Source: an uncultured Bacilli bacterium (lineage in GTDB: Bacteria > Bacillota_I > Bacilli_A > RF39 > UBA660). Taken from it: a DNA stretch of 53,355 nt. Made by a program: the position numbers and the translations under genes. Below the pieces are notes generated by a model. The model made no database searches, was not told the origin of the DNA, and saw only the letters and a list, made by a program, of their open reading frames with translations. Shown one piece after another: positions 22,417 through 30,101 of the stretch. Numbering within the stretch: position 1 is the first letter of the stretch; each line of letters begins with the position of its first letter. The stretch spans positions 1 to 53,355 of the forward strand of contig CAKPMN010000004.1 of the NCBI GenBank assembly GCA_934168005.1, read 5' to 3'.

Positions 22417-23574
22417 CTATAGAATATTAATTCCTTCTTCTTGAGCTTGAGCTAATGTTTTTATATCTATTTTAAAGTGTGTTAAACGAGCCGCTAATTT
22501 AACATTTGAACCTTTTTTACCTATAGCTAAAGATAAGTTTTCTTCATCTACAACTACATAAGCTTCACGATTTTTTTCATCTGTTATAAATACTTGTAAG
22601 TTCTTAGCTGGTGATAAAGCATTTGCTATAAATTTTGCAGGATCTTTTTCATAAGGAATTATATCAATTTTTTCTCCTGCTAATTCTGTAATAATTCTAG
22701 CTATTCTTGAACCTTTTTCTCCAATACATGCTCCTATTGCATCAACATTTGAATCTAGTGATTCAACTGCTATTTTAGTACGATTTCCAGCTTCTCTTGC
22801 TACACTATAAATTAGTATTAATCCCTCATTTATTTCTGGAATTTCTAGTTCAAATAGACGTTTTACGAAACCATAGTGTGTTCTAGATAGTAAGATAAGT
22901 GGTCCTTTTGTTCCATTTTCTACTTTTGAAATGTACACTTTTATAGAAGAACCCATCTTAATTACTTCACCTGGAATTGTTTCTGATTTTGGTAATATTC
23001 CTTGTGTTCTTCCTAAATCAACGTAATAGTTTCTTACGTCTTCCATCTCTACTGTTCCAACTACTAATTCGTCTTGTTTATCACTAAATTCATTTATAAT
23101 TACATCACGTTCTGCTTCTCTTATTTTTTGTACTACTACTTGTTTTGCAGTTGCAGCTGCTACACGTCCAAAATCTTTTGGCGTTACTTCTTCTTCAATT
23201 GTTTCACCAATTTGAATTCCTGGAACTATTTTTCTTGCTTCTTCAAGTGTTAGATGAATGTTTGGATCATATACAAATGGTAAAACTGGTTCATCATCTT
23301 CTTCATCTGATATGTTATCAACATTTGAAAAATCTATATCAGAAAACTTCTTGTATTTTTCTTCTTCGTCTTTATCTACTACAGTTTTATATGAGTATAC
23401 TTTTATATCTCCTGTTTCTCTATTTATATCTACTCTAACATTTGATAATGATTTATAATTTTTCTTATATGCTGATGTAAGGGCTAATTCCATTGCATCA
23501 TATATAACATCTTCACTAATACCTTTTTCATCTTTTAAAATTTCAATTGCTTTTTTAAATGCTTTAATATCCAT
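22417..23574 (-). CDS. nusA: transcription termination/antitermination factor NusA
   Basis: Binds RNA polymerase and controls pausing. It has 385 residues: an N-terminal polymerase-binding domain (MDIKAFKKAIEILKDEKGIS), an S1 domain (about 135-200, VVGTVEMEDVRNYYVDLG) and two KH domains (GACIGEKGSRIARI, LSLAIGKKGSNVKLAARLT). There is no C-terminal acidic repeat domain, which is normal for Firmicutes. A GTG at 23583 is in frame, but ATG 23574 follows the rimP stop by one base and has AAAGG upstream, so it is preferred. Confidence 0.95.
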   Translation of the reverse strand: MDIKAFKKAIEILKDEKGISEDVIYDAMELALTSAYKKNYKSLSNVRVDINRETGDIKVYSYKTVVDKDEEEKYKKFSDIDFSNVDNISDEEDDEPVLPFVYDPNIHLTLEEARKIVPGIQIGETIEEEVTPKDFGRVAAATAKQVVVQKIREAERDVIINEFSDKQDELVVGTVEMEDVRNYYVDLGRTQGILPKSETIPGEVIKMGSSIKVYISKVENGTKGPLILLSRTHYGFVKRLFELEIPEINEGLILIYSVAREAGNRTKIAVESLDSNVDAIGACIGEKGSRIARIITELAGEKIDIIPYEKDPAKFIANALSPAKNLQVFITDEKNREAYVVVDEENLSLAIGKKGSNVKLAARLTHFKIDIKTLAQAQEEGINIL

Positions 23575-23575
23575 T

Positions 23576-23830
23576 TTATTCACAACCTTTCTCTTTTGAA
23601 CAAACGTCTAAGATATAACTATCTTTTATTGGATCTTTTTCGTCTAATATTGGATTAATTATATTTGTAACTTCTACACAGTCATCTACTGTAATTATTC
23701 CATTTTTATCTATAATTACTGTTAGTACATATGTTGATCCTTCTTTTGCATATGTAACATCATCTAAGATATAACCGGCTTTTTTTATATCTTCTTCTAA
23801 TAAGCTTTTGACTAAACTACTTGTCTTCAT
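23576..23830 (-). CDS. rimP: RimP ribosome maturation factor, N-terminal domain only
   Basis: RimP helps assemble the 30S subunit. Usual length is about 150 aa; this one is 84. The N-terminal alpha/beta domain is complete (KAGYILDDVTYAKEGSTYVL, VIIDKNGIITVDDCVEVTN, PILDEKDPIKDSYILDV). Where relatives continue with a YxLEVSSPG motif and a C-terminal SH3-like domain, this protein reads YILDVCSKEKGCE and stops. The stop is one base before the nusA ATG, so no hidden C-terminal part fits in the gap. The start has GGAGG. First gene of the operon. Confidence 0.88.
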   Translation of the reverse strand: MKTSSLVKSLLEEDIKKAGYILDDVTYAKEGSTYVLTVIIDKNGIITVDDCVEVTNIINPILDEKDPIKDSYILDVCSKEKGCE

Positions 23831-23851
23831 AAGGCCTCCATAATTATATTA

Positions 23852-23874
23852 AAGAGTGGGTTTTTCCCACTCTT
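23852..23874 (-). promoter_or_regulatory. strong hairpin in the rimP-nusA-infB leader
   Basis: A nine-base perfect stem (AAGAGTGGG/CCCACTCTT) with a five-base loop, between the promoter and the rimP ribosome site. No T-run follows on the minus strand, so it is more likely a protective or regulatory leader hairpin than a terminator. Confidence 0.5.
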
Positions 23875-23891
23875 CTTCGTTTTCTATTGGT

Positions 23892-23900
23892 ATTATATCA
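23892..23900 (-). promoter_or_regulatory. extended -10 promoter of rimP-nusA-rnpM-infB
   Basis: TGATATAAT on the minus strand; the -35 (TTCTTT) is weak, as expected for an extended -10 promoter. Confidence 0.65.
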
Positions 23901-23939
23901 CACTATTTAGAAAAAAAGAACACTTTTTTTATTTTTATT

Positions 23940-23968
23940 TTAACCATTATTTTTTTCGCTCATATAAT
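23940..23968 (+). promoter_or_regulatory. promoter of the ABC importer operon
   Basis: TTAACC (23940-23945), 17-base spacer, TATAAT (23963-23968). The leader is only about 20 bases, which leaves no room for a riboswitch. Confidence 0.65.
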
Positions 23969-23991
23969 ACTTTAGTTGAGGAGGAGATTTT

Positions 23992-24984
23992 TTGAAAAAA
24001 ATTATAATTTGTGTTATAAGTGTGGCAATTTTAGTGGTTTTTGCTATTGTTATTTCAAATAATAATAAGAAAAATAGTGATCTTAAACATGTTAAGGTTG
24101 CTGAGGTAACACATTCTATTTTCTATGCACCTCAATATTTAGCTCATTCTTTAGGATTTTTTGAAGAAAATGGCTTAGATGTTGAAATCATATTAACTAG
24201 TGGTGCTGATAATGTTGCAGCTGCTGTTATGTCTGGTGATGTAGAAATTGGTTTTTGCGGTAGTGAACAAACTGTTTATATTTATAATGGTGGAGCTAGT
24301 GATTATTTAGTTAACTTTTCTGCTTTAACTAAAAAAGATGGTAGCTTCTTAATTGGAAGAGAAAAAAATGACAATTTTTCTATTTCTGATTTAAAAGGTA
24401 GTCATATTATTGCAGGACGTAAGGGTGGTATGCCTGCCATGACACTAGAATGGGTTTTAAATCAAAATGGAATAGAAACTAGTGATGTTGAATTTGATAC
24501 AAGTATTGCTTTTGCTGCTACTACTGGAGCTTTTATTGGTGGTACTGGAGATTATGTTTCTGTATTTGAACCTAACGCATTAGCTCTTGAAAGTGAAGGC
24601 AAAGGTTATGTTGTTGCATCTTTAGGAGAATTAGGTGGTTTTGTTCCTTATACTGCTTACAATACTAAATTAAGCTATATTAAGAATAATGGTGATGTAA
24701 TAAAAGGATTCACTAAGGCTATTGATAAAGCTCTTAAATATGTCCATGAACATGATAGCAGCGATATAGCTGATGCTATTATAGATTATTTTCCAGATGT
24801 TACTTATAACGATTTAGTAAAAATTGTAGATCGTTATAAATCTATCGATGCTTGGTATGAAAGTTCTTTTATAAGTGAAGAAGATTTTTATCATATCGAA
24901 GAAATTATGGAAAATGCTGGCGAACTTGATAAATTAGCACCTTATGAAAAATTAGTTGATCAAACGTATATGAAACATGAATAG
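23992..24984 (+). CDS. ABC transporter substrate-binding protein, NMT1/SsuA-like (TTG start)
   Basis: Binds the solute of a NitT/TauT-type importer outside the cell. The start is TTG after GAGGAGGAGA. The N-terminus is a hydrophobic anchor (IIICVISVAILVVFAIVISN) without a lipobox cysteine at the end, so the protein looks membrane-tethered rather than lipid-anchored. The fold is NMT1-like: VTHSIFYAPQYLAHSLGFFEENGLDVEI, GDVEIGFCGSEQ, KGSHIIAGRKGGMP. This layout is shared by transporters for sulfonates, nitrate and thiamine pyrimidine, and the ligand is not predictable here. It overlaps the ATPase gene by eight bases. Confidence 0.9.
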   Translation: MKKIIICVISVAILVVFAIVISNNNKKNSDLKHVKVAEVTHSIFYAPQYLAHSLGFFEENGLDVEIILTSGADNVAAAVMSGDVEIGFCGSEQTVYIYNGGASDYLVNFSALTKKDGSFLIGREKNDNFSISDLKGSHIIAGRKGGMPAMTLEWVLNQNGIETSDVEFDTSIAFAATTGAFIGGTGDYVSVFEPNALALESEGKGYVVASLGELGGFVPYTAYNTKLSYIKNNGDVIKGFTKAIDKALKYVHEHDSSDIADAIIDYFPDVTYNDLVKIVDRYKSIDAWYESSFISEEDFYHIEEIMENAGELDKLAPYEKLVDQTYMKHE

Positions 24985-25717
24985 TATTTTAGATATATCT
25001 AATTTAAAGAAAATATATCATACAAAATTAGGTGAAACTTTAGCTGTTTTAGATTTTTCATATAATCTAATGCCGAGAGAATTTGTATCTATTGTTGGTC
25101 CTTCTGGGTGTGGAAAGTCAACAATTCTTTCTATATTAGCTGGATCATTAGATAAAAGTAGTGGTAGTATAGATAATCATAATATGTCTTTTGGATATAT
25201 GTTACAGGATGATTGTCTATTTGAATTTAGAACTGTTTTAGAAAACTGTTTAATAGGACTTGAGGTAAAAAAAATACTTAATGATGAAAATAAAAATTAT
25301 GTCATATCTTTACTTAACAAATATGGATTAGGAGATTTTATTAATAGTTACCCTTCTAATTTATCTGGTGGCATGAGACAAAGAGTAGCTTTAATTCGCA
25401 CTCTTGCCTTAAAACCTGATATCTTACTTTTAGATGAGCCTTTTTCTTCTCTTGATTATCAAACAAGACTTAAGGTTTCAGCGGATGTTTTAAAAATAAT
25501 TAAGGCTGAAGGAAAAGCTGCTATTATGGTAAGCCATAATTTAGAAGAAGCTTTAACTATGTCCGATAAAATTATTGTTTTATCAAGTCGTCCTAGTAAA
25601 ATTAAGAAAATATATGATATTGATATTGATTCTTCTTTAAATATTATGGATAAAAAAAATAGTGAAAAATATGCTAAACTTTACAATCTAATATGGAAGG
25701 ATATTGATTCAAATTAG
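24977..25717 (+). CDS. ABC transporter ATPase, NitT/TauT type
   Basis: Powers the importer. The 246-residue protein has Walker A GPSGCGKST, Q-loop MLQDDCLFEF, signature LSGGMRQRVALIRTL, Walker B ILLLDEPFSSLD and a switch histidine in VSHNLEEAL, so it should be active. Its ATG overlaps the end of the binding-protein gene, and its end overlaps the permease by 14 bases, so the three proteins are made as one unit. Confidence 0.94.
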   Translation: MNSILDISNLKKIYHTKLGETLAVLDFSYNLMPREFVSIVGPSGCGKSTILSILAGSLDKSSGSIDNHNMSFGYMLQDDCLFEFRTVLENCLIGLEVKKILNDENKNYVISLLNKYGLGDFINSYPSNLSGGMRQRVALIRTLALKPDILLLDEPFSSLDYQTRLKVSADVLKIIKAEGKAAIMVSHNLEEALTMSDKIIVLSSRPSKIKKIYDIDIDSSLNIMDKKNSEKYAKLYNLIWKDIDSN

Positions 25718-26495
25718 TTATGAACATAAAAAATATTTAAAGGGAATTAAAAAATATCATTTTAAAGTTTTATTTACTCAAATATTTATTTTCATATTTT
25801 TAGTTTTATTATGGCAAATTTTAGCTGATTTAAAAGTTATTAATACCTTTATTACTTCTAGTCCTAAAATGGTCTTTAATGAAGTTATTATTTTGTTTAA
25901 AAATGATAATTTGTTATATCATATTTGGGTTACTGTTTATGAAACTATTATAAGTTTTTCTCTTGGGACTTTAATAGGTATAGGTATCTCTACTATTATG
26001 TGGCTTAGTCCATTTTTTAGAAGAGTAATTGATCCTTACTTAACTATTTTAAACAGTTTACCTAAAGTTGCTCTTGGACCTATTATTATTGTTTGGTGTG
26101 GAGCTAAAATTAAATCTATTATTTTAATGGCTTTATTTATATCTGTTATTGTTATGACTATGAGTGTTATTGAAAGCTTTGAAAATATCGATAAAAATAA
26201 GATTACTTTAATGAAAGTACTTGGAGCTAATAAAAGACAAATATTTTTTAAACTTGTTTTTCCAAGTAGTAAAAAAGCTATTATTAGTGCTCTTAAGATA
26301 TGCATCAGTATGTCTTTAATTGGAGTTATTATGGGTGAATTTTTAGTTTCTAAAGCTGGGGTTGGCTATCTAATAATGTATGGTTCTCAAGTATTTAATT
26401 TAAATTTAGTGGTAACTGGCATCTTTATTCTAGCAATTCTTTCATGGATTATGTATTCTATAGTTTATTATATAGAAAAAAGACTAAATAAATAA
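25704..26495 (+). CDS. ABC transporter permease, NitT/TauT type (TTG start)
   Basis: A 263-residue membrane protein with about six helices. The BPD-type inner-membrane loop is seen in TLMKVLGANKRQIFFKLVFP (the EAA-like loop contacting the ATPase). The first helix is QIFIFIFLVLLWQILADLKV. The start is TTG at 25704 inside the ATPase gene, with GGAAGG just upstream; no in-frame ATG occurs before the first helix. The gene ends in a terminator shared with the convergent histidine kinase gene. Confidence 0.93.
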   Translation: MIQISYEHKKYLKGIKKYHFKVLFTQIFIFIFLVLLWQILADLKVINTFITSSPKMVFNEVIILFKNDNLLYHIWVTVYETIISFSLGTLIGIGISTIMWLSPFFRRVIDPYLTILNSLPKVALGPIIIVWCGAKIKSIILMALFISVIVMTMSVIESFENIDKNKITLMKVLGANKRQIFFKLVFPSSKKAIISALKICISMSLIGVIMGEFLVSKAGVGYLIMYGSQVFNLNLVVTGIFILAILSWIMYSIVYYIEKRLNK

Positions 26496-26512
26496 AAAAT
26501 ATTAGTCTTTTT
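26477..26512. terminator. bidirectional terminator between the ABC operon and the kinase gene
   Basis: Eleven-base stem AAAAAGACTAA/TTAGTCTTTTT around a 14-base A/T loop, with flanking A and T runs. Confidence 0.8.
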
Positions 26513-28325
26513 TTATGAAAATTTTATCTAATTTTATTTTTATTTGATCTTTTGAGAATGGTTTTGCAATATAGTCTGCAAATCCTTCTGATAAATACTT
26601 TTCTTCAGCTCCTGCTACGGCATCTGCTGTAAGAGCTATTACCGGGGTTTTAATATCTAGTTTTTTTAAATTTTTCATAGCAGTTTCACCACTCATTATA
26701 GGCATCATTATATCCATTAATATCAAATCATATTCTTTTTCTTTTACTTTTTCTAAACATTCTTCACCATTATAACATTCATCTATTATAAAATTGAATG
26801 GGAGTAATGCTCTTCTTGCTACTTTAATATTTAACTTATTATCATCTACTATTAATACTTTTTTATTTACATAGTACTCTTTTTCTATTTCTGGTTTTAC
26901 TTCTTCATCTACTATATCATCTAATGAATTTTTATTCCCTATTTTTTGTGGTATTTGAACCATAAATATTGAACCTCTACCATAGTTACTTTCAACATTT
27001 ATTTTTCCATTCATTAATTCTACTAGTTTTTTTGTTATTGCTAGTCCTAAACCTGTACCTTCTGTTGTTGTATTTCTTTCCACATCTAATCTTTCAAATT
27101 TTCTGAACAATTTTTCTATATTTTCTTTTCTTATTCCTCTACCTGTATCTTCAACACTTATTATTAAGATACAAATTTTATCTTTATTTATACATTTTGC
27201 AGTTAATTCTATTGAACCTTTATCTGTATATTTTATTGCATTTGATAAGAGATTGCTTATTATTTCTTTGATGTGTGCTTTATCACCTATAAGATTGTAT
27301 GGTATATCTTCTGCAATTGTAAGCTTAAATTCTATCGGTTTTTCACCTATTCTAGTTATTAGTACCCTTACTAGGGAAGTTACTTCTTTTTTGAAGTTAT
27401 AAGGAACTTCAACTATTTCCATTTTATCGCTTTCTATTTTACTTATATCCATAATATTACCAACTATTTCTAACAATGTTCTTGACGCGGATACAATATC
27501 TTTTAAGTCTTCTTCCATACTTGCTGGACACTCATTTTTACTTAACATATCTTCCGATAAACCTACTATCGCATTAAGTGGAGTTCTTATTTCGTGTGAC
27601 ATACTTGATAAAAAATCTGACTTAGCTCTATTAGCTTTTTCAGCTTGATCGCGAGCTAGATTTAGTCTTGTTATCATTTTTACATCTTGATTTTCGATTG
27701 TAAAGTACATAATTAATAGCGCAAAAGAAAAAGAGAAATTCTCAAACATTATTTCTGGATAGCAGAATCTTAATAATAATCCAAATGCGTATAATATTAT
27801 TAAGATAATGAGCGATATGTCTTTTGAAAAATTCTCTTTGCTTTTTACAAATACATATATAGAGGACAAAAAAATAAATATTAAATATAATAATGAAGCC
27901 AAAAGTGTTATATTATAGGACATTCCATATCCAGGTATAACAATTTTGTAGTTTATTACCTTAAGTGGAGTAAATAAAATTAAGATACTAAACATTATAA
28001 AACTTATATACATCATTATTTTAATATTTATTTCTTTTTTACTGCTTATTCCTGAAATAATTATATTATATACCACCATTAATACTGTCAATAGTAGCAT
28101 TGATATCATGTACATCTTCTGAATTAGTCTTACAATCTGTTCTGGTACTGAGGTTTTTGCATAAATAAAACAAATAATAGCTAGCAATGAATATATCAAA
28201 TTTACTATTAGCATTTTTGAATATATTCTAGTTTCCTTGTTTTCAAAATGTTCTTTTCCATAATAAATTATTATTAAAAACACTGATAATAATAAAGCCC
28301 CTAATGGTAACATTATTGTACTCAT
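26502..28325 (-). CDS. hybrid sensor histidine kinase with C-terminal receiver
   Basis: A 607-residue membrane sensor. Residues 1-215 hold about seven hydrophobic helices with short loops, so the signal may be sensed in or near the membrane. Then come HisKA (SHEIRTPLNAIVG, phospho-His near 243), the ATPase domain (NLLSNAIKYTD, DTGRGI, GTGLGLAITKKLVELMNG) and a receiver (KKVLIVDDNKLN, phospho-Asp near 536 in LILMDIMMPIMSG, ALTADA, YIAKPFS). No HPt domain or separate response regulator is adjacent, so the output partner is elsewhere. The gene has its own promoter with a perfect dyad in the spacer. Confidence 0.94.
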   Translation of the reverse strand: MSTIMLPLGALLLSVFLIIIYYGKEHFENKETRIYSKMLIVNLIYSLLAIICFIYAKTSVPEQIVRLIQKMYMISMLLLTVLMVVYNIIISGISSKKEINIKIMMYISFIMFSILILFTPLKVINYKIVIPGYGMSYNITLLASLLYLIFIFLSSIYVFVKSKENFSKDISLIILIILYAFGLLLRFCYPEIMFENFSFSFALLIMYFTIENQDVKMITRLNLARDQAEKANRAKSDFLSSMSHEIRTPLNAIVGLSEDMLSKNECPASMEEDLKDIVSASRTLLEIVGNIMDISKIESDKMEIVEVPYNFKKEVTSLVRVLITRIGEKPIEFKLTIAEDIPYNLIGDKAHIKEIISNLLSNAIKYTDKGSIELTAKCINKDKICILIISVEDTGRGIRKENIEKLFRKFERLDVERNTTTEGTGLGLAITKKLVELMNGKINVESNYGRGSIFMVQIPQKIGNKNSLDDIVDEEVKPEIEKEYYVNKKVLIVDDNKLNIKVARRALLPFNFIIDECYNGEECLEKVKEKEYDLILMDIMMPIMSGETAMKNLKKLDIKTPVIALTADAVAGAEEKYLSEGFADYIAKPFSKDQIKIKLDKIFIKKD

Positions 28326-28344
28326 ATTTTAACACCTCCTATCA

Positions 28345-28374
28345 ATAATAACATTTTGTTATTTAACTTATCAA
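28345..28374 (-). promoter_or_regulatory. promoter of the hybrid kinase gene
   Basis: TTGATA (28369-28374), 18-base spacer, TATTAT (28345-28350) on the minus strand; AGGAGGTG follows before the ATG. Confidence 0.65.
28347..28363. promoter_or_regulatory. palindromic operator-like site in the kinase promoter
   Basis: AATAACATTTTGTTATT: perfect seven-base arms around TTT. It overlaps the -10 and the spacer, a typical repressor position. Being AT-only apart from C/G at two places, chance is not excluded. Confidence 0.5.
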
Positions 28375-28476
28375 TAAAAAAATTGCCTTGAAGTAATTTA
28401 TGTCATTTCCTTTACATATTGAAAAAATTCTTCTATTGATTTTCCTATTTTTTGTAATAACTAATCATTTTCAAGA

Positions 28477-28504
28477 AAAAAAATAGGATTTGACCTATTT
28501 TTTT
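28477..28504 (-). terminator. terminator of the teichoic-acid exporter operon
   Basis: Eleven-base stem AAAAAAATAGG/CCTATTTTTTT with a six-base loop, overlapping the end of the ATPase gene. Confidence 0.8.
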
Positions 28505-29241
28505 GTTAGTGATTCCATAAATTCTTCATATTCTGGTATTACATCTTCTGGTTTTCCTAATTTCTTTACTTTACCTTCGTGTAACCATAATACCTCATCA
28601 CATAATTCTTGAATTGTTGGTAAACTATGTGAAACTATTACTACTGTTCTATTTTCATCACTAATTAATTCTTTCATTTTATTATAACTTTTTTGTTGAA
28701 AGTTTTTATCTCCTACACTTAATACTTCATCTATTAGCATGATATCTGTTTCAAGCACTGCTGTTATAGCAAAGGCCAATTTAGAATGCATACCTGATGA
28801 ATATGTTTTTACTGGTTTATAAATGAAGTCTCCTATATCAGCAAAATCTATTATTTCTTGTTCTTTTTCTTTTATTTGTTTTTCTGAAAAACCTAATAAC
28901 ATTCCTGATAGATAAATATTTTCATATCCTGTTAATTTAGGTTGAAAACCAACCCCTATTGATAATAGTGAGACAGTGTTTCCATGTAAATCAATTATTC
29001 CTTTATCTGGTGAAAATATTCCAGCTAATGCTCTTAGGGTTGTTGATTTTCCTGATCCGTTTTTACCAATAAATCCTAGTATTTTACCTTTTTCTACTTC
29101 AAAAGATATTCCTTTTACTGCTTCAAATATTTCTTTGGAATTCTTCTTTCCTTTGAAAAGGGATCTTTTTATAGAGAATTTTTTTAATCCTCTATAACTT
29201 ATATGTAAATCTTTTACTGTAATTGCTACTTCTTTTTTCAC
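28495..29241 (-). CDS. tagH: ABC exporter ATPase for teichoic acid/polysaccharide (TagH/Wzt-like)
   Basis: ATPase of an ABC-2 exporter that moves a finished wall polymer on its lipid carrier across the membrane. It has Walker A GFIGKNGSGKSTTLRA, signature VKTYSSGMHSKLAFAI (the SSGM variant typical of the Wzt/TagH group), Walker B DIMLIDEVLSVGD and VSHSLPTI. At 248 aa it lacks the long C-terminal part of B. subtilis TagH. The GTG start overlaps the permease stop by one base (TAGTG) after GGTGATA, so the two are coupled. Confidence 0.88.
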   Translation of the reverse strand: MKKEVAITVKDLHISYRGLKKFSIKRSLFKGKKNSKEIFEAVKGISFEVEKGKILGFIGKNGSGKSTTLRALAGIFSPDKGIIDLHGNTVSLLSIGVGFQPKLTGYENIYLSGMLLGFSEKQIKEKEQEIIDFADIGDFIYKPVKTYSSGMHSKLAFAITAVLETDIMLIDEVLSVGDKNFQQKSYNKMKELISDENRTVVIVSHSLPTIQELCDEVLWLHEGKVKKLGKPEDVIPEYEEFMESLTKK

Positions 29242-30023
29242 TATATCACCTTCGCATAACTATTCTCATATTTATGTATAATATGAATTCCTATAGCTAT
29301 TAAAATAATACCTGCTACTGTCCAGCCACCAATCATTATTAATGAAGGAGCTTTTCCTTTTAGAAAAATATTTCTAAATGCATTTATTACATATGCTACT
29401 GGATTTAATCTTAAAAGTAATTTATTATATGGTGCTGGTACTCTTGTTGCTAAATTATAGAATATTCCTGACAAATAGAATACTAGTCTTAATGTTAATG
29501 ATGTAACGTTTGATAAGTCTTCTACAAATATTCCAAAGTGTAATAGAATACATGATATTCCAAATGTTACTAAATATATAATTACTAAAAGTGGTAAGAA
29601 CCATAAAAATGTTGTATTAAATGGAACTTTGCAAATGATCATAAGCCCAAATACTAATAACCATGATATTGCCATTTTAAACATATTAACAAATGTTTTT
29701 TGTAGTATTAATATGTATTTTGGAATGTATATTTTTGTTACTATTCCTCGATTGTTACTTACTATTTTTACGCTGGCATTTACTGTCTTATTAAAGAAAT
29801 CCCAAACTGTTAGTCCAATAAATATAAATACTGGAAAGTATTGTTCTGATGATTTAAATACTACTGATGCGACAAATATATAAATTACCATAAAACATAA
29901 TGGATCTAATATCCACCATAACCAGTTTAGGTACGAACCAGCTACTTCTGATTTTAAATCAGCTTTAGCAGAATAAACTGCGTACTTAAAGTATTTTTTT
30001 ATGTTTGTTATAAATCTTTTCAT
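29241..30023 (-). CDS. tagG: ABC-2 exporter permease for teichoic acid/polysaccharide (TagG/Wzm-like)
   Basis: A 260-residue membrane protein with six predicted helices. The opening SEVAGSYLNWLWWILDPLCFMVIY and the later LSGIFYNL...PAPYNKLLLRLNPVAYVINAFRNIF region are hallmarks of the TagG/Wzm family. Its partner ATPase overlaps it by one base. The polymer-making genes (tagD and two TagB/F-like enzymes) lie 20 kb away at 49-52 kb, so synthesis and export are split. Confidence 0.9.
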   Translation of the reverse strand: MKRFITNIKKYFKYAVYSAKADLKSEVAGSYLNWLWWILDPLCFMVIYIFVASVVFKSSEQYFPVFIFIGLTVWDFFNKTVNASVKIVSNNRGIVTKIYIPKYILILQKTFVNMFKMAISWLLVFGLMIICKVPFNTTFLWFLPLLVIIYLVTFGISCILLHFGIFVEDLSNVTSLTLRLVFYLSGIFYNLATRVPAPYNKLLLRLNPVAYVINAFRNIFLKGKAPSLIMIGGWTVAGIILIAIGIHIIHKYENSYAKVI

Positions 30024-30075
30024 TTAATCCTCCAAAACTACTTTTTTATTATATCATACAATTTATATAAAACGC

Positions 30076-30101
30076 AAAAATAACTGTTTCCAGTTATTTT
30101 T
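30076..30101 (-). terminator. terminator of ezrA
   Basis: Eleven-base perfect stem AAAAATAACTG/CAGTTATTTTT with a four-base loop; it overlaps the last ezrA codons. Confidence 0.85.

Noticed and set aside
23852..23874. Terminator for a plus-strand gene
   Set aside because: No plus-strand gene ends there, and no T-run follows in either direction; it is listed as a leader hairpin.
23969..23991. TPP or other riboswitch before the NMT1-type importer
   Set aside because: Only about 20 bases lie between the promoter and the start codon, and no CTGAGA-type motif is present, so no aptamer can fit.
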